Shown here: positions 1 to 8,341 of the stretch, piece by piece | Layout: each line of letters begins with the position of its first letter | Numbering within the stretch: position 1 is the stretch's first letter | Source: UBA7236 sp035439505 | GTDB lineage: Bacteria > Bacteroidota > Bacteroidia > Chitinophagales > BACL12 | Assembly: GCA_035439505.1 (NCBI GenBank) | Contig: DAORKJ010000006.1 | Span: 1-64,000 of the forward strand | Reading direction: 5' to 3' | DNA length: 64,000 nt | Notes under the pieces: generated by a model | The model's database searches: none | What the model was told of the DNA's origin: nothing | What the model saw: the letters and a program-made list of their open reading frames with translations, nothing else | Translations under genes and position numbers: made by a program

Positions 1-20
1 GTAGGTTTTATACCAATTCA

Positions 21-50
21 AAACCGCGTCGCTCCTCGACGCGGTTTTTT
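21..50 (+). terminator. Intrinsic-terminator-like hairpin 1
   Basis: A 10-bp stem (21-30 pairing with 38-47) closes a GCTCCTC loop and runs into a T tract. It probably ends a transcript that enters from left of the window. It is nearly the same as the hairpin at 349-376, with a matched base-pair change in the stem. Confidence 0.7.
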
Positions 51-348
51 TATTTTACCTACTGTAGCCAACAAATCACCGGAAAAATACTATTCAGGAA
101 ATATTTTATGACTTTTTGCATAAAATTTCGAGTGATAAATCCGCACTTTTTCCGCTAAAACGACCTTTTGTAACAGTTTAAACAGTTGACAATCAATGAT
201 TTATGCTTTTTTTGGCTCAATTTTTCTGCCAATAAATTGAAATTTTTGTCTTAGGTTAACTCTATTGTAATAGTGAATTTTATAGCTGTAAGTAATGGGT
301 TACTTAGTGTAGTTAATTAATTCTTCTTAGTTCTCATATTAGAGTCGC
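51..348. other. Intergenic stretch between twin hairpins
   Basis: This AT-rich stretch of about 300 bp has no convincing reading frame. It lies between two hairpins of the same family and ends at the second one, so it could hold a small untranslated RNA. No known RNA family was recognised. Confidence 0.3.
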
Positions 349-384
349 AAACCGCATCAGCTCCTCGATGCGGTTTTTTTTTGT
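349..384 (+). terminator. Intrinsic-terminator-like hairpin 2
   Basis: The stem pairs 349-358 with 367-376 around an AGCTCCTC loop and is followed by a long T run. Compared with hairpin 1, GCGTC/GACGC has become GCATC/GATGC, so pairing is kept while the CTCCTC loop core is unchanged. It would end any transcript made from 51-348. Confidence 0.7.
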
Positions 385-453
385 ACCTATATGAAATAAT
401 TCATTTAAGTGTAGTGGTTTACAAATTCTATATTTACATCTTACTTCCTACAA

Positions 454-903
454 GTGTCCATAAAAAAACAAGCATACGAAATATTATTACAAGCCATCCG
501 GAATAAAATTGTGGCAATTGAAAACGATTTATTGGCAATAAAAGAAAGTATCAGTAATGAAACAAAAAGCACCGCAGGTGATAAATATGAAACTGCTCGT
601 GCTATGTTACATATAGAACAGGAAAATGTAATGAAACAATTGGCTAACGCACAAAATCAAAAACACGAACTAACTGCAATAGATATTTCTTTGGTTTCAA
701 CAATTGTGCGACATGGTAGTTTGGTGACAACCAATTATGGTATTTTTTTTATTGCAACAGCAATGGGTAAAATTGTTGTAGACGCAACCAGCATAGTTAC
801 GTTATCAAAAATATCACCATTGGGTAAAGTGCTGATGGGGAAAAAAGAAAATGATATCGTATTGTTTGATAACAGAAAATATGAAATAAAAAAAGTGGAG
901 TAA
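454..903 (+). CDS. GreA/GreB-like C-terminal domain protein
   Basis: This 149-residue soluble protein has no signal peptide. Residues 1-75 are charged and helical, as in the Gre coiled coil. The C-terminal half ends with SPLGKVLMGKKENDIVLF, close to the SPLGxALLGKxxGD signature of GreA/GreB transcript-cleavage factors. Such short proteins are widespread in Bacteroidota and are often wrongly named 3-oxoacyl-ACP synthase. The acidic tip residues needed for RNA cleavage cannot be placed with certainty, so it may bind RNA polymerase without rescuing stalled complexes. Translation starts at GTG. The 3' end converges on the PLP gene and shares a hairpin with it. Confidence 0.65.
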   Translation: MSIKKQAYEILLQAIRNKIVAIENDLLAIKESISNETKSTAGDKYETARAMLHIEQENVMKQLANAQNQKHELTAIDISLVSTIVRHGSLVTTNYGIFFIATAMGKIVVDATSIVTLSKISPLGKVLMGKKENDIVLFDNRKYEIKKVE

Positions 904-919
904 AAATATACTCCACTTT
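892..919 (-). terminator. Terminator of the PLP-enzyme gene
   Basis: AAAGTGGAGTA pairs with TACTCCACTTT around a short A/T loop. Read on the minus strand it runs into a T tract that lies inside the 3' end of the Gre-like gene. It therefore fits termination of the minus-strand gene at 938-2185 best. Confidence 0.6.
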
Positions 920-937
920 AATATGTTATGATGCTAG

Positions 938-2185
938 TTATACAACGCTTAATGCGCGTTCCATATCAAAAATCAAATCTTCGTAATATTCAACACCAAC
1001 ACTAATACGCACCAATTTTTCGGAGATACCTAATTTATTTTTTTCATCCTGTGAAACATCAGCATGTGTCATTGTAGCCGGATGTTCGGCAAGCGATTCG
1101 GTACTACCTAATGATACGGCCAGTTTTATGAGTTTCAGATTATTTAAAAAAGTAAATGCTTCTTTTTCACCACCAACAATATCGAAACTTAACATTGCAC
1201 CCGGACTGTGGTATTGGTGACGATAAATTGCGTATTGCTCAGTGCCTTCTTCTAAAAATCCGAGATAATATACCTTTTCTACTTTTGGATGTTCGCGCAA
1301 AAATTCAGCAACTTTAATTGCATTTTGTGCTTGTAATTCCATACGCGGTTTAAGTGTTTCTAAACTTCTGAGTAATAACCAACCTGTCCAGGGGCTCATC
1401 ATATTTCCCATAAAAGTGCGCATGGTTTTTATACGTGTCATTAACGCATTATTCCCTAAAACTGCACCGGCAATAACATCACTGTGTCCACCAATGTATT
1501 TAGTAGCCGAATACATAACTAAATCGGCACCATGTTTTAACGGATGGCTCCAAAGCGGACCCATATAGGTATTATCTACAGCTAAATAAACCGGTTTGTC
1601 CGGAGCGGAAAATTTATCAGCAACGCGTTTGCACATTTTTAAGTCGATAAGTGCATTTGTTGGGTTAGCTGGAGTTTCTACATAAATTAATCCCAGTTTT
1701 TTCTGGCCTTTTGCTTCAATAATAGCTGCAATTGCCGCTTCACTGTCGTTGGCGTCAAAACTGGCGCTTTCAATTCCCCATTGAGGCAACACGTGTTTGA
1801 TGAAGTGATCGGTGCCGCCATACACAGGTGCACTGAACAATACGAAATCTCCCGGTTTTAAAAACTCTAGTAAAACGGTAGAAATGGCACTCATTCCGCT
1901 GGAAAAAACCGCACAAGCTTCTGCGCCATCCCATAATGTTAAACGGTTTTCGAGCACTTCCAAATCCGGATTATTTAATCGCGAATAAATTAATCCCTGC
2001 TCTTCTCCGGGTCTTTGTTCGCTGAGTCCATAAGCAACTTCAAAAAATCTTTTTCCTGCTTCTGCATTTTTAAAAACAAAAGTGGACGTTTGAAATATCG
2101 GACATTTTATTGCGCCTTCACTGAGTTCAGGTTTGTAGCCGTAACTCATCATGAGGCTTTCAGGCCTAAATTGATGATTTTCCAT
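938..2185 (-). CDS. Cys/Met metabolism PLP enzyme (cystathionine gamma-synthase/methionine gamma-lyase family)
   Basis: This is a full-length fold-type I, gamma-family PLP enzyme of about 415 residues. The cofactor lysine sits in SATKYIGGHSDVIAGAV. Upstream are the phosphate-binding FSSGMSA loop, the FSAPVYGG segment, and YVETPANPTN followed by VDNTY with the PLP-ring aspartate. Members act on cystathionine, O-acylhomoserine or methionine, and sequence alone does not settle the substrate. The ATG at 2185 is preferred over a TTG 13 codons upstream because the extra basic residues are not family-like. The gene stands alone, with a terminator at 892-919. Confidence 0.85.
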   Translation of the reverse strand: MENHQFRPESLMMSYGYKPELSEGAIKCPIFQTSTFVFKNAEAGKRFFEVAYGLSEQRPGEEQGLIYSRLNNPDLEVLENRLTLWDGAEACAVFSSGMSAISTVLLEFLKPGDFVLFSAPVYGGTDHFIKHVLPQWGIESASFDANDSEAAIAAIIEAKGQKKLGLIYVETPANPTNALIDLKMCKRVADKFSAPDKPVYLAVDNTYMGPLWSHPLKHGADLVMYSATKYIGGHSDVIAGAVLGNNALMTRIKTMRTFMGNMMSPWTGWLLLRSLETLKPRMELQAQNAIKVAEFLREHPKVEKVYYLGFLEEGTEQYAIYRHQYHSPGAMLSFDIVGGEKEAFTFLNNLKLIKLAVSLGSTESLAEHPATMTHADVSQDEKNKLGISEKLVRISVGVEYYEDLIFDMERALSVV

Positions 2186-2261
2186 AGATGGGTGGTTTAG
2201 ACGAATTTGTTTTCGTTGTCGCAAAAATAGAATTAATTATTTGACCCTACAGTGATTTTTA

Positions 2262-2302
2262 TCCCCAAAAAAAATCCCGGCAGCAAATTTTGACAACCGG
2301 GA
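2262..2302 (-). terminator. Terminator of the two-component operon
   Basis: TCCCGG (2275-2280) pairs with CCGGGA (2297-2302). On the minus strand this is followed by eight T residues, just past the response-regulator stop codon. Confidence 0.65.
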
Positions 2303-2333
2303 AATAAAACGAGAAATAATTTGGATAGAAAAA

Positions 2334-2975
2334 TTATGTTAATTTATTTTTTAATGCTTTTGCAACAGCCTCCGTCATGGAATTAACGTGTAGTTTCTTA
2401 TATATTTTTTTTATATGTGAATGTACGGTATCGTAACCAATTTGTAATTCATCGGCAATCATTTTGTAACTATTGCCTTTTACTAAATGACCAAGCACAT
2501 CTTTTTCACGCGGACTTAAATTAAAATCGTCGGCAGTTTCTAATTTATTTTGTTTTTGGAATAATTCTAGAACACGTTTTGCAATGGAGGGAGTCATAGG
2601 TGCACCTCCAAGTGAAACTTCGCGAACAGCATCAATGAGTTGGTCGAGCGATTTGTTTTTTAACATGTATCCCGAAGCGCCGGCACAAATGGCGCCAAAT
2701 ATTTTCTCATCGTCATCAAAAACAGTTAACATTAAAATCGGCAAATCAGTGTTTGTTTTGCGAATTCTCCGAACAGCTTCAATACCATTAATACCGGGTA
2801 AGTCGATATCCATTAATACTACATTCGGTTGGTGCAATTCTACCAATTCTACAACTTGCATATTATCGGCATACGCACCACAAAATTCAAATCCCCGGGT
2901 AGCATTAAACAATATTGAAAGCGATTCCCTTATGCGGATATTGTCATCGAATAATAAAACTTTAATATTGTTCAT
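2334..2975 (-). CDS. NarL/LuxR-type response regulator
   Basis: This 213-residue regulator has an N-terminal receiver domain (about 3-120) with the phosphorylatable Asp in VVLMDIDLPG, the acidic pocket DD near residue 10 and the conserved Lys in YMLKNKS. A LuxR-type helix-turn-helix follows at about 148-210 (LSPREKDVLGHLVKGNSYKM). It should bind DNA after phosphorylation. The gene begins 52 bp after the histidine kinase, so the two form one operon and a cognate pair. Targets are unknown; the envelope-protein genes immediately upstream are candidates by position only. Confidence 0.92.
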   Translation of the reverse strand: MNNIKVLLFDDNIRIRESLSILFNATRGFEFCGAYADNMQVVELVELHQPNVVLMDIDLPGINGIEAVRRIRKTNTDLPILMLTVFDDDEKIFGAICAGASGYMLKNKSLDQLIDAVREVSLGGAPMTPSIAKRVLELFQKQNKLETADDFNLSPREKDVLGHLVKGNSYKMIADELQIGYDTVHSHIKKIYKKLHVNSMTEAVAKALKNKLT

Positions 2976-3027
2976 TGTTGCAAATTTGAGTATTCATGCC
3001 GGGAAATTGTATCCCCAAACATGGTGA

Positions 3028-4857
3028 TTATATAGGTAATGTTACTGTAATGGTTGTTCCCTGCTTATTGGCACTTTTTACATTTAATGTTGCACCTATT
3101 TCTTTAGCACGACGATGTAAATTGCCTAATCCGTTTCCGTTAATGCTATTTGTTTTTTCAGGGTCAAATCCTTTGCCATTGTCGGTTAAAGTAATCGTCA
3201 ACATGTTACCATCGTAATTAGCATTAAAATTTATTTCAGTCGCTTCAGCATATTTAAAGGCATTATAAATACTTTCTTTAAATATTAGATAAATGTTTTT
3301 TCGTTGCTCCATATTTAAACTGATAGCATTTGCAGATTCTTCGATTTTAGAAACATAATTTAATTCCGCAGCTTGTTGTAATTCACTGGCATAATTCTGA
3401 ATGCGCAAAAACATTTTTTCGGAACTGTCGTTATCCGGTTTAATCGCCCAAACAATATCACTCATGTTTTCTACAGCTTCGCCACTAACTTCTTCTATTT
3501 TAGCAAGCAAAACATTTACTTTGTCTGCATCGTTTTCTTTTTGGAGTTTGGTTACCAGTTGACTGAAATAAGAAATACTGCCAAGTGTGGAACCAATATC
3601 ATCGTGAAGGTCTGAACTAATTCTTGTCCTGTCCGATACCAGTTGTTGCTCAAACTCCAGTTTCTTCTTGAGTTGTCGTCGGTTGAATAATAATAATAAA
3701 ATAGCCAGAACCAACACTGCTGCTACAATTATACCCGTATTAATGAGCTTTTGACGTTTAATAATTTGTTCCTTCTTTTCGGTTTCATACTGGGTTTGTA
3801 TCTCACTTATTTTACTCGCTTTTTCCTGATTGTAAACAGAATCGCGAAATATAATATGTTGCTCCATCATTATTTCAGCCGAGTCGAATTTACCTTGAAA
3901 GCTAAATACATTTGCCAAATACATATAATTATCTTCCACTACTTCCAGGCGATTAGCTTCCAATAATAAAACATTGCTGTTGTGTAAATAGGATTTAGCT
4001 TTTTCAGGATTCCCGGTTTTAAAATATAAAATTCCCATATTACTCAAACAGACACCTAATTCGGGTAGTTCTTCTTCAGCATAAATAGCTGCAGCTTTTT
4101 CAAAATAATACAAAGCGCTGTCTACCTTATTTAAATTATTGTAGGCCGTTCCTAAATTGTTGTAAATATTTCCAACATCATCGGGAGCTGCATCTTCGGA
4201 TAAAGTTTTTTCTATTTGTAATAAATAACCAATTGCCTTACGCGATTCGTTCATGTCGATATACAATGAACTTAAATTGATGGTTGATAATAAAATCGCA
4301 TCGGTATTACCTGTTTTTTGCGCATATTCATAGCTGTAGGTATAATATTTTAAAGCCTCCTCCGGACTTTCGTTTTTCTGGTAGGCTATGCCTAAATTGC
4401 CGGAATATTTTGAAATCAATCCATCATCTTTTAAACTCTCGGCTATTTTAACCGATTCTAAATGATAAAAAATGGCAGAGTCAAATTGTGCTGAATTGTG
4501 AAATACGTTTCCAATATTAGAATATACTCGAGCAACCAACTCCGGGTCGTTGAGTTGTTTGCGGTAATACAAACTTTTTTGATAAAACCGGATGGCTCCT
4601 TCAAAATTACCTTTGTTTTTTTCTAGCAAACCTAAACGCGTATATCCATCGCCTAAGCCTTTTGCATAATTTATTTTTTCTGAAAGAGCAATAGCCTCAT
4701 CTGCCAATAATTTACACGAATCAGGGTTAGCTTCCCTAAGTTCAAAGCTGCGTTTATTTATTTGGTTGATATAAGCGGTATCCGTACGCGACGCATAGAG
4801 GTTTGCGCCAAAAAGCACAAAAAAAGAAGCCAACGTAAATAGATATTTCATTTGCAT
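3028..4857 (-). CDS. TPR-containing sensor histidine kinase (HPK7 type)
   Basis: A signal peptide (YLFTLASFFVLFGANLYA) is followed by about seven tetratricopeptide repeats to roughly residue 345, a coiled segment and one transmembrane helix (GIIVAAVLVLAILLLL). The cytoplasmic kinase has a HisKA_3 H-box (SSDLHDDIGSTLGS) and a HATPase domain with KESIYNAFKYA, DNGKGF and GNGLGNLHRRA. The periplasmic TPRs probably sense a protein partner. The longest frame begins with TTG at 4866, but a TAnnTTTG promoter box covers 4864-4871, so the ATG at 4857 or 4851 is more likely. The response regulator follows directly. Confidence 0.9.
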   Translation of the reverse strand: MQMKYLFTLASFFVLFGANLYASRTDTAYINQINKRSFELREANPDSCKLLADEAIALSEKINYAKGLGDGYTRLGLLEKNKGNFEGAIRFYQKSLYYRKQLNDPELVARVYSNIGNVFHNSAQFDSAIFYHLESVKIAESLKDDGLISKYSGNLGIAYQKNESPEEALKYYTYSYEYAQKTGNTDAILLSTINLSSLYIDMNESRKAIGYLLQIEKTLSEDAAPDDVGNIYNNLGTAYNNLNKVDSALYYFEKAAAIYAEEELPELGVCLSNMGILYFKTGNPEKAKSYLHNSNVLLLEANRLEVVEDNYMYLANVFSFQGKFDSAEIMMEQHIIFRDSVYNQEKASKISEIQTQYETEKKEQIIKRQKLINTGIIVAAVLVLAILLLLFNRRQLKKKLEFEQQLVSDRTRISSDLHDDIGSTLGSISYFSQLVTKLQKENDADKVNVLLAKIEEVSGEAVENMSDIVWAIKPDNDSSEKMFLRIQNYASELQQAAELNYVSKIEESANAISLNMEQRKNIYLIFKESIYNAFKYAEATEINFNANYDGNMLTITLTDNGKGFDPEKTNSINGNGLGNLHRRAKEIGATLNVKSANKQGTTITVTLPI

Positions 4858-4863
4858 TGGCTT

Positions 4864-4871
4864 CAAATATA
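4864..4871 (-). promoter_or_regulatory. TATATTTG -7 box for the kinase/regulator operon
   Basis: On the minus strand this matches the Bacteroidota -7 consensus TAnnTTTG. Transcription would begin near 4858-4860, right at the chosen ATG, which separates the two-component operon from the genes upstream. No good -33 TTTG was seen. Confidence 0.4.
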
Positions 4872-4886
4872 GCAGCTAATATTTAA

Positions 4887-5564
4887 TTAATTATCATCTG
4901 ATGAATCGGCATCGGATTGAGAGGTGGTACCGGAACCTTTTTTCTTGCGGGTATTGTTGCTGCTGTCTTCTTCAGTGATGCGCACTTCTATTAAATTATA
5001 GGTTGCGGGATCATAATCACTTAAATTATAGGAGCGTTCCGAAAATAAATTGTTCGGATTAGCAGCTAATGGAGGAACAATATAGTTTAACACAATTTTG
5101 TTTTTTGCCGGTAATAATACAATTTCAGTTGGTTGTGAAGGCAAAACAGTATTAGGGACAAATGTTTTAAAAAATACTTTAGTTGCAGGCACTGGCAATG
5201 ATTTTATCCAGCAATAAGGCATTACATTGGTGCCATCATGTGTAAAATGTTCTTCATTTTTAATGTTTACGGTAACAGAACCGGCAGCAGAACCATTAGG
5301 AAACAAAATACGCACCGAAATTTTATTGTAATTACCTGATGAACCTGATGGTAATGATGAACTTATAGGTTCATTATTTACCGTTGCACTTGATGTGACA
5401 AGCGTAAACTCATACACCCTTACACCATTTTGATAGGGGTCGTCGAATTCATTTATTGTTGAGTTAATCGTATAATTTCCGTTACTGCTGTTGGTATTAA
5501 TTAAAAATGTAAACGTAGCAGTAGCATGATCTATAAATATATGTGGTTTGAAAGATTGTAACAT
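4887..5564 (-). CDS. Unknown protein with acidic/basic low-complexity tail
   Basis: I do not recognise this 225-residue protein. It has no signal peptide or membrane segment. Residues 1-200 are rich in Thr, Asn, Ser and Val with alternating hydrophobics, which suggests beta-sandwich folding. The last 25 residues are disordered, with a basic RKKKGSG patch followed by an acidic SDADSSDDN end. It starts 9 bp after the subtilase stop codon, so the two are almost certainly co-transcribed. It could be a substrate, inhibitor or partner of that protease. Confidence 0.7.
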   Translation of the reverse strand: MLQSFKPHIFIDHATATFTFLINTNSSNGNYTINSTINEFDDPYQNGVRVYEFTLVTSSATVNNEPISSSLPSGSSGNYNKISVRILFPNGSAAGSVTVNIKNEEHFTHDGTNVMPYCWIKSLPVPATKVFFKTFVPNTVLPSQPTEIVLLPAKNKIVLNYIVPPLAANPNNLFSERSYNLSDYDPATYNLIEVRITEEDSSNNTRKKKGSGTTSQSDADSSDDN

Positions 5565-5573
5565 AGAATAAAT

Positions 5574-6671
5574 TTAGAGGTTTGCAATTTTGAAATGTTT
5601 AACATGTGTTGAGCGGCTGGCATCAAACATGTTTTGATTTTGAATTGTGGCGTTTTGGTTTAATTCAAAAAATATTTGACTGGGATGTAAATTGCTTGTC
5701 CCTGAGCTAATGTGGGTTAATTTCTGAATATATAAGCCGGCTAACACAGCGGCGGCCTGACTGCTGCCACTCAGCACACTAACTGAATCTACAGCTCCAA
5801 TTCCGGTAGAAATGGTATCGGCGCCAACAGCACTAAATACGTGATTGCCAAAATCATGGTCCTCATCACAATTACGTTGAGTAAATGATGATAATTTACT
5901 ATCACTATCGTTGGCCATAGCAACAAGTGTGTTTTTAAAATAAGCAGGATAAGCTAAACCCGAAGCAATACTTTTTGTAAATGCCGGTTGATAATATTCA
6001 TATGCATTACCCGCTGAAACTACCACAGCAATTCCCATTTTATATAACCCCTGAATGAGTTTATTTATTCGATGGTTACAAACAGGATAATCGGTATTTA
6101 CATTATCAAATGCATTATAAGCCAGCACAACAATTTTAATTTTGTCGTCTTCTTTCATTCCCGGCTTTAAATTATAATTAAACACTTGCTCCAAACCTTC
6201 AGCTATAGCATACCATGAAGTGCTACCACTATTGTCAGCAGTAACCCGAATACTTACTAACCGGGCATCCGGTATCATGCCACCAATTTTTTCTGTTTTT
6301 GTAACACCATCAACGTTATAGTTGATGGTAATGTGGTCAGCAACCAAAATGCCGGCCAGGTGTGTGCCATGTCCATGTTCGTCAGTTAGCTTACCATTAG
6401 GTCCTTTAGTTGAACCGTCATACATCATAGAGGCAATTACTTTGTTTTGTAAAGCTTTGTGTTCAGCATAAACTCCCGTATCTAATAATGCAATTACATT
6501 GTGTTTGCCGCCGCTATTAATTTTGTAGTATAGGGCAGGGCTAATAAACTCACTTACATATTGTTCGTCTGTTTTATTAAGTGAATCAATAGATAATGGT
6601 TTAGGATGAACGGTGAACGCTGTTTGTTGTTTTCTAAAATCCTGGATTTCTTTAAAAATGATACTTCCCAT
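5574..6671 (-). CDS. Subtilisin-like serine peptidase (S8) without signal peptide
   Basis: The S8 catalytic residues are visible in order: Asp64 in ALLDTGV, His101 in HGHGTHLAG, oxyanion Asn222 in VVVSAGN and Ser304 in SGSSQAAA, where the usual motif is GTSMAAP. Length is 365 residues, about a minimal catalytic domain plus a 55-residue N-terminal segment. Most family members are exported, but no signal peptide, propeptide or T9SS tail is visible, so it may act in the cytoplasm or leave by another route. It forms a gene pair with the unknown protein downstream (9 bp gap), and a lipoprotein gene lies 69 bp upstream. Confidence 0.85.
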   Translation of the reverse strand: MGSIIFKEIQDFRKQQTAFTVHPKPLSIDSLNKTDEQYVSEFISPALYYKINSGGKHNVIALLDTGVYAEHKALQNKVIASMMYDGSTKGPNGKLTDEHGHGTHLAGILVADHITINYNVDGVTKTEKIGGMIPDARLVSIRVTADNSGSTSWYAIAEGLEQVFNYNLKPGMKEDDKIKIVVLAYNAFDNVNTDYPVCNHRINKLIQGLYKMGIAVVVSAGNAYEYYQPAFTKSIASGLAYPAYFKNTLVAMANDSDSKLSSFTQRNCDEDHDFGNHVFSAVGADTISTGIGAVDSVSVLSGSSQAAAVLAGLYIQKLTHISSGTSNLHPSQIFFELNQNATIQNQNMFDASRSTHVKHFKIANL

Positions 6672-6740
6672 AAGTGTGTTTTTGTTGACACAAATGTAGA
6701 AGTATAAAACAATACTGCTGTACCCAAATATGGGGATAGC

Positions 6741-7613
6741 TTACTCACCTGGAGAGTTATCTTCTCCATTTACATTCCCATGCACCGATATCATTCGCCA
6801 GCCTTCAGGAAGCGGACATTGTTTTTTGCTTTTAGTGCCTGCTATACGCAGTTGGAGCGAGTTATTGTGCAGATTTACCGTGCCGTCGGTATGGCCTCCA
6901 TTTTCTACAGCAAGTGCTTTAGTAATTTGCCATTCACCTGTTGAAGAAGTAAATGTTTTGATGACAGCATTACAATCATCATCGGTTTCACCCATTTTGG
7001 TGAATAAATTTATGTATTCTTTTTGCCATGCAGGATGAAATGGCACACCGTAATATTTATTTTTTTTATCCGGACAAGGTTCAGTACCACAACAAGGTTC
7101 ATTACATATAGCACCATAAGCATCGTTGGTATGAATCCAGATTTTTTCGTCGCTGCGCAGTGGGTAATTTAATTTATTATGAAAAGCATCAATAAATTCA
7201 TTATTAATATGGTCATTGTGATAATGCGGAACAATAAATTGTAATAAAACACTATCGCGATGTAAATCAAATATTTTCGTAATAACACTATCCACTTGAT
7301 TTACATCGGCAATAGCAGGTCCGGTTCCATAAAATTTTGCACCTAAATAATAATTATTATCATTACAATCACTACACATATCGGCGAAGTCGCCATAGCC
7401 TGAACCATAGATCCATACTGTGTCTCCGGTGCCTTTGATGATATAAATATTTGAAGTAGTCCAGGGTAAACTGTCGGCATAAATCATACTATGAACCACA
7501 TAAACAGATTGTTCAACAACTGTTTCGGTGCCATCGTTTAATTGTGGCAATTCGCGTTTGCCACATCCCAGTATCAACAATAAAAAAATACTAACAATAA
7601 AAAAATATCGCAC
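6741..7613 (-). CDS. Metallo-beta-lactamase-fold lipoprotein
   Basis: A lipoprotein signal (lipobox LLILGC, Cys17) precedes a metallo-beta-lactamase-fold domain. The metal-binding HxHxDH motif is present as HYHNDH at residues 130-135, and GGHTDG near residue 240 supplies a further histidine. A Cys-rich insert at about 80-83 and 172-181 (CNEPCCGTEPC) is unusual for the fold. The protein is probably a hydrolase anchored at the outer face of a membrane; the substrate is unknown. Translation starts at GTG, 5 bp after the TapB-like gene, which implies one transcript. Confidence 0.75.
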   Translation of the reverse strand: MRYFFIVSIFLLLILGCGKRELPQLNDGTETVVEQSVYVVHSMIYADSLPWTTSNIYIIKGTGDTVWIYGSGYGDFADMCSDCNDNNYYLGAKFYGTGPAIADVNQVDSVITKIFDLHRDSVLLQFIVPHYHNDHINNEFIDAFHNKLNYPLRSDEKIWIHTNDAYGAICNEPCCGTEPCPDKKNKYYGVPFHPAWQKEYINLFTKMGETDDDCNAVIKTFTSSTGEWQITKALAVENGGHTDGTVNLHNNSLQLRIAGTKSKKQCPLPEGWRMISVHGNVNGEDNSPGE

Positions 7614-7618
7614 AAATA

Positions 7619-8317
7619 TTATTTGCTGAATGAAGTAAGTATTTGTTTTGACGGGTATTTTCCTTTTTCGTCGATGCTTTCCATTTTAACCATTCCCACG
7701 TTTTTAGCCATATACATGGTTGAACTTGATTTTGATTTAAACATGGCAGAGATTACTTCGGTATCGTAAGTATATTTGATACAATTAAAAGTACCTGCAG
7801 GTGTTGTTACCGATTCGTTGCCTACTACTTTACGATTGGTTGTTTTCATTTTCATGCTCATTAATTGCATGCCGTTCATCGTTACTGTCATACCGCTTTC
7901 AGCATCAGGTAATGTTTGACCCGCTACCGGATTGGAAGGAAATTCCATGTATTGGTCAGTAACTTCGATAGTAACATCATCCATTCCTTCAAATTGATCT
8001 TTTGGAAACATATTACTCATGTCCATGAAAAAGCTTTCCGGCGTACATTTCATAATTACTTCACCTTTATTCACCGATTTATCTTTTTGGTCAAACATTT
8101 CAATGTTTATTTTCGCTTCAACACCATCGGCTACATTATTAAGTGCAGTTAATTCACTTACACTGCGTGATTGTACTTTATCTTTTCCATCGTAACTGGT
8201 GATTTCCCATTTGGTACCAACTTCAGTTGGGAAAAATGATTCACAATTATTATCGCTTTTAAATGCGGTTGCCATGAGCATAACTAATGCACATAACAAT
8301 ATGCTTGTTTTTTTCAT
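7619..8317 (-). CDS. TapB-like (DUF3108-type) exported protein
   Basis: This 232-residue protein has a signal peptide (MKKTSILLCALVMLMATAF) and then a single beta-rich domain. FFPTEVGTKWEITSYD near the N-terminus, TTPAGTFNCIKYTY and VGMVKME near the C-terminus are typical of the TapB/DUF3108 group of Bacteroidota envelope proteins, whose biochemical role is unclear. It is the first gene of a probable operon with the metallo-hydrolase lipoprotein and perhaps the subtilase pair. A TAACTTTG box lies just upstream at 8334-8341. Confidence 0.75.
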   Translation of the reverse strand: MKKTSILLCALVMLMATAFKSDNNCESFFPTEVGTKWEITSYDGKDKVQSRSVSELTALNNVADGVEAKINIEMFDQKDKSVNKGEVIMKCTPESFFMDMSNMFPKDQFEGMDDVTIEVTDQYMEFPSNPVAGQTLPDAESGMTVTMNGMQLMSMKMKTTNRKVVGNESVTTPAGTFNCIKYTYDTEVISAMFKSKSSSTMYMAKNVGMVKMESIDEKGKYPSKQILTSFSK

Positions 8318-8333
8318 AGTAGTGGTTTTGTAA

Positions 8334-8341
8334 CAAAGTTA
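8334..8341 (-). promoter_or_regulatory. TAACTTTG -7 box upstream of the TapB-like gene
   Basis: On the minus strand this is a perfect TAnnTTTG match, 16 bp before the ATG. It overlaps the mfd stop codon, so the promoter would start the 8317-to-4887 transcription unit. The -33 element is weak. Confidence 0.4.

Noticed and set aside
2015..3217. Plus-strand frames opposite the PLP enzyme, response regulator and kinase
   Set aside because: They lie fully antisense to well-supported genes and lack any family signal.
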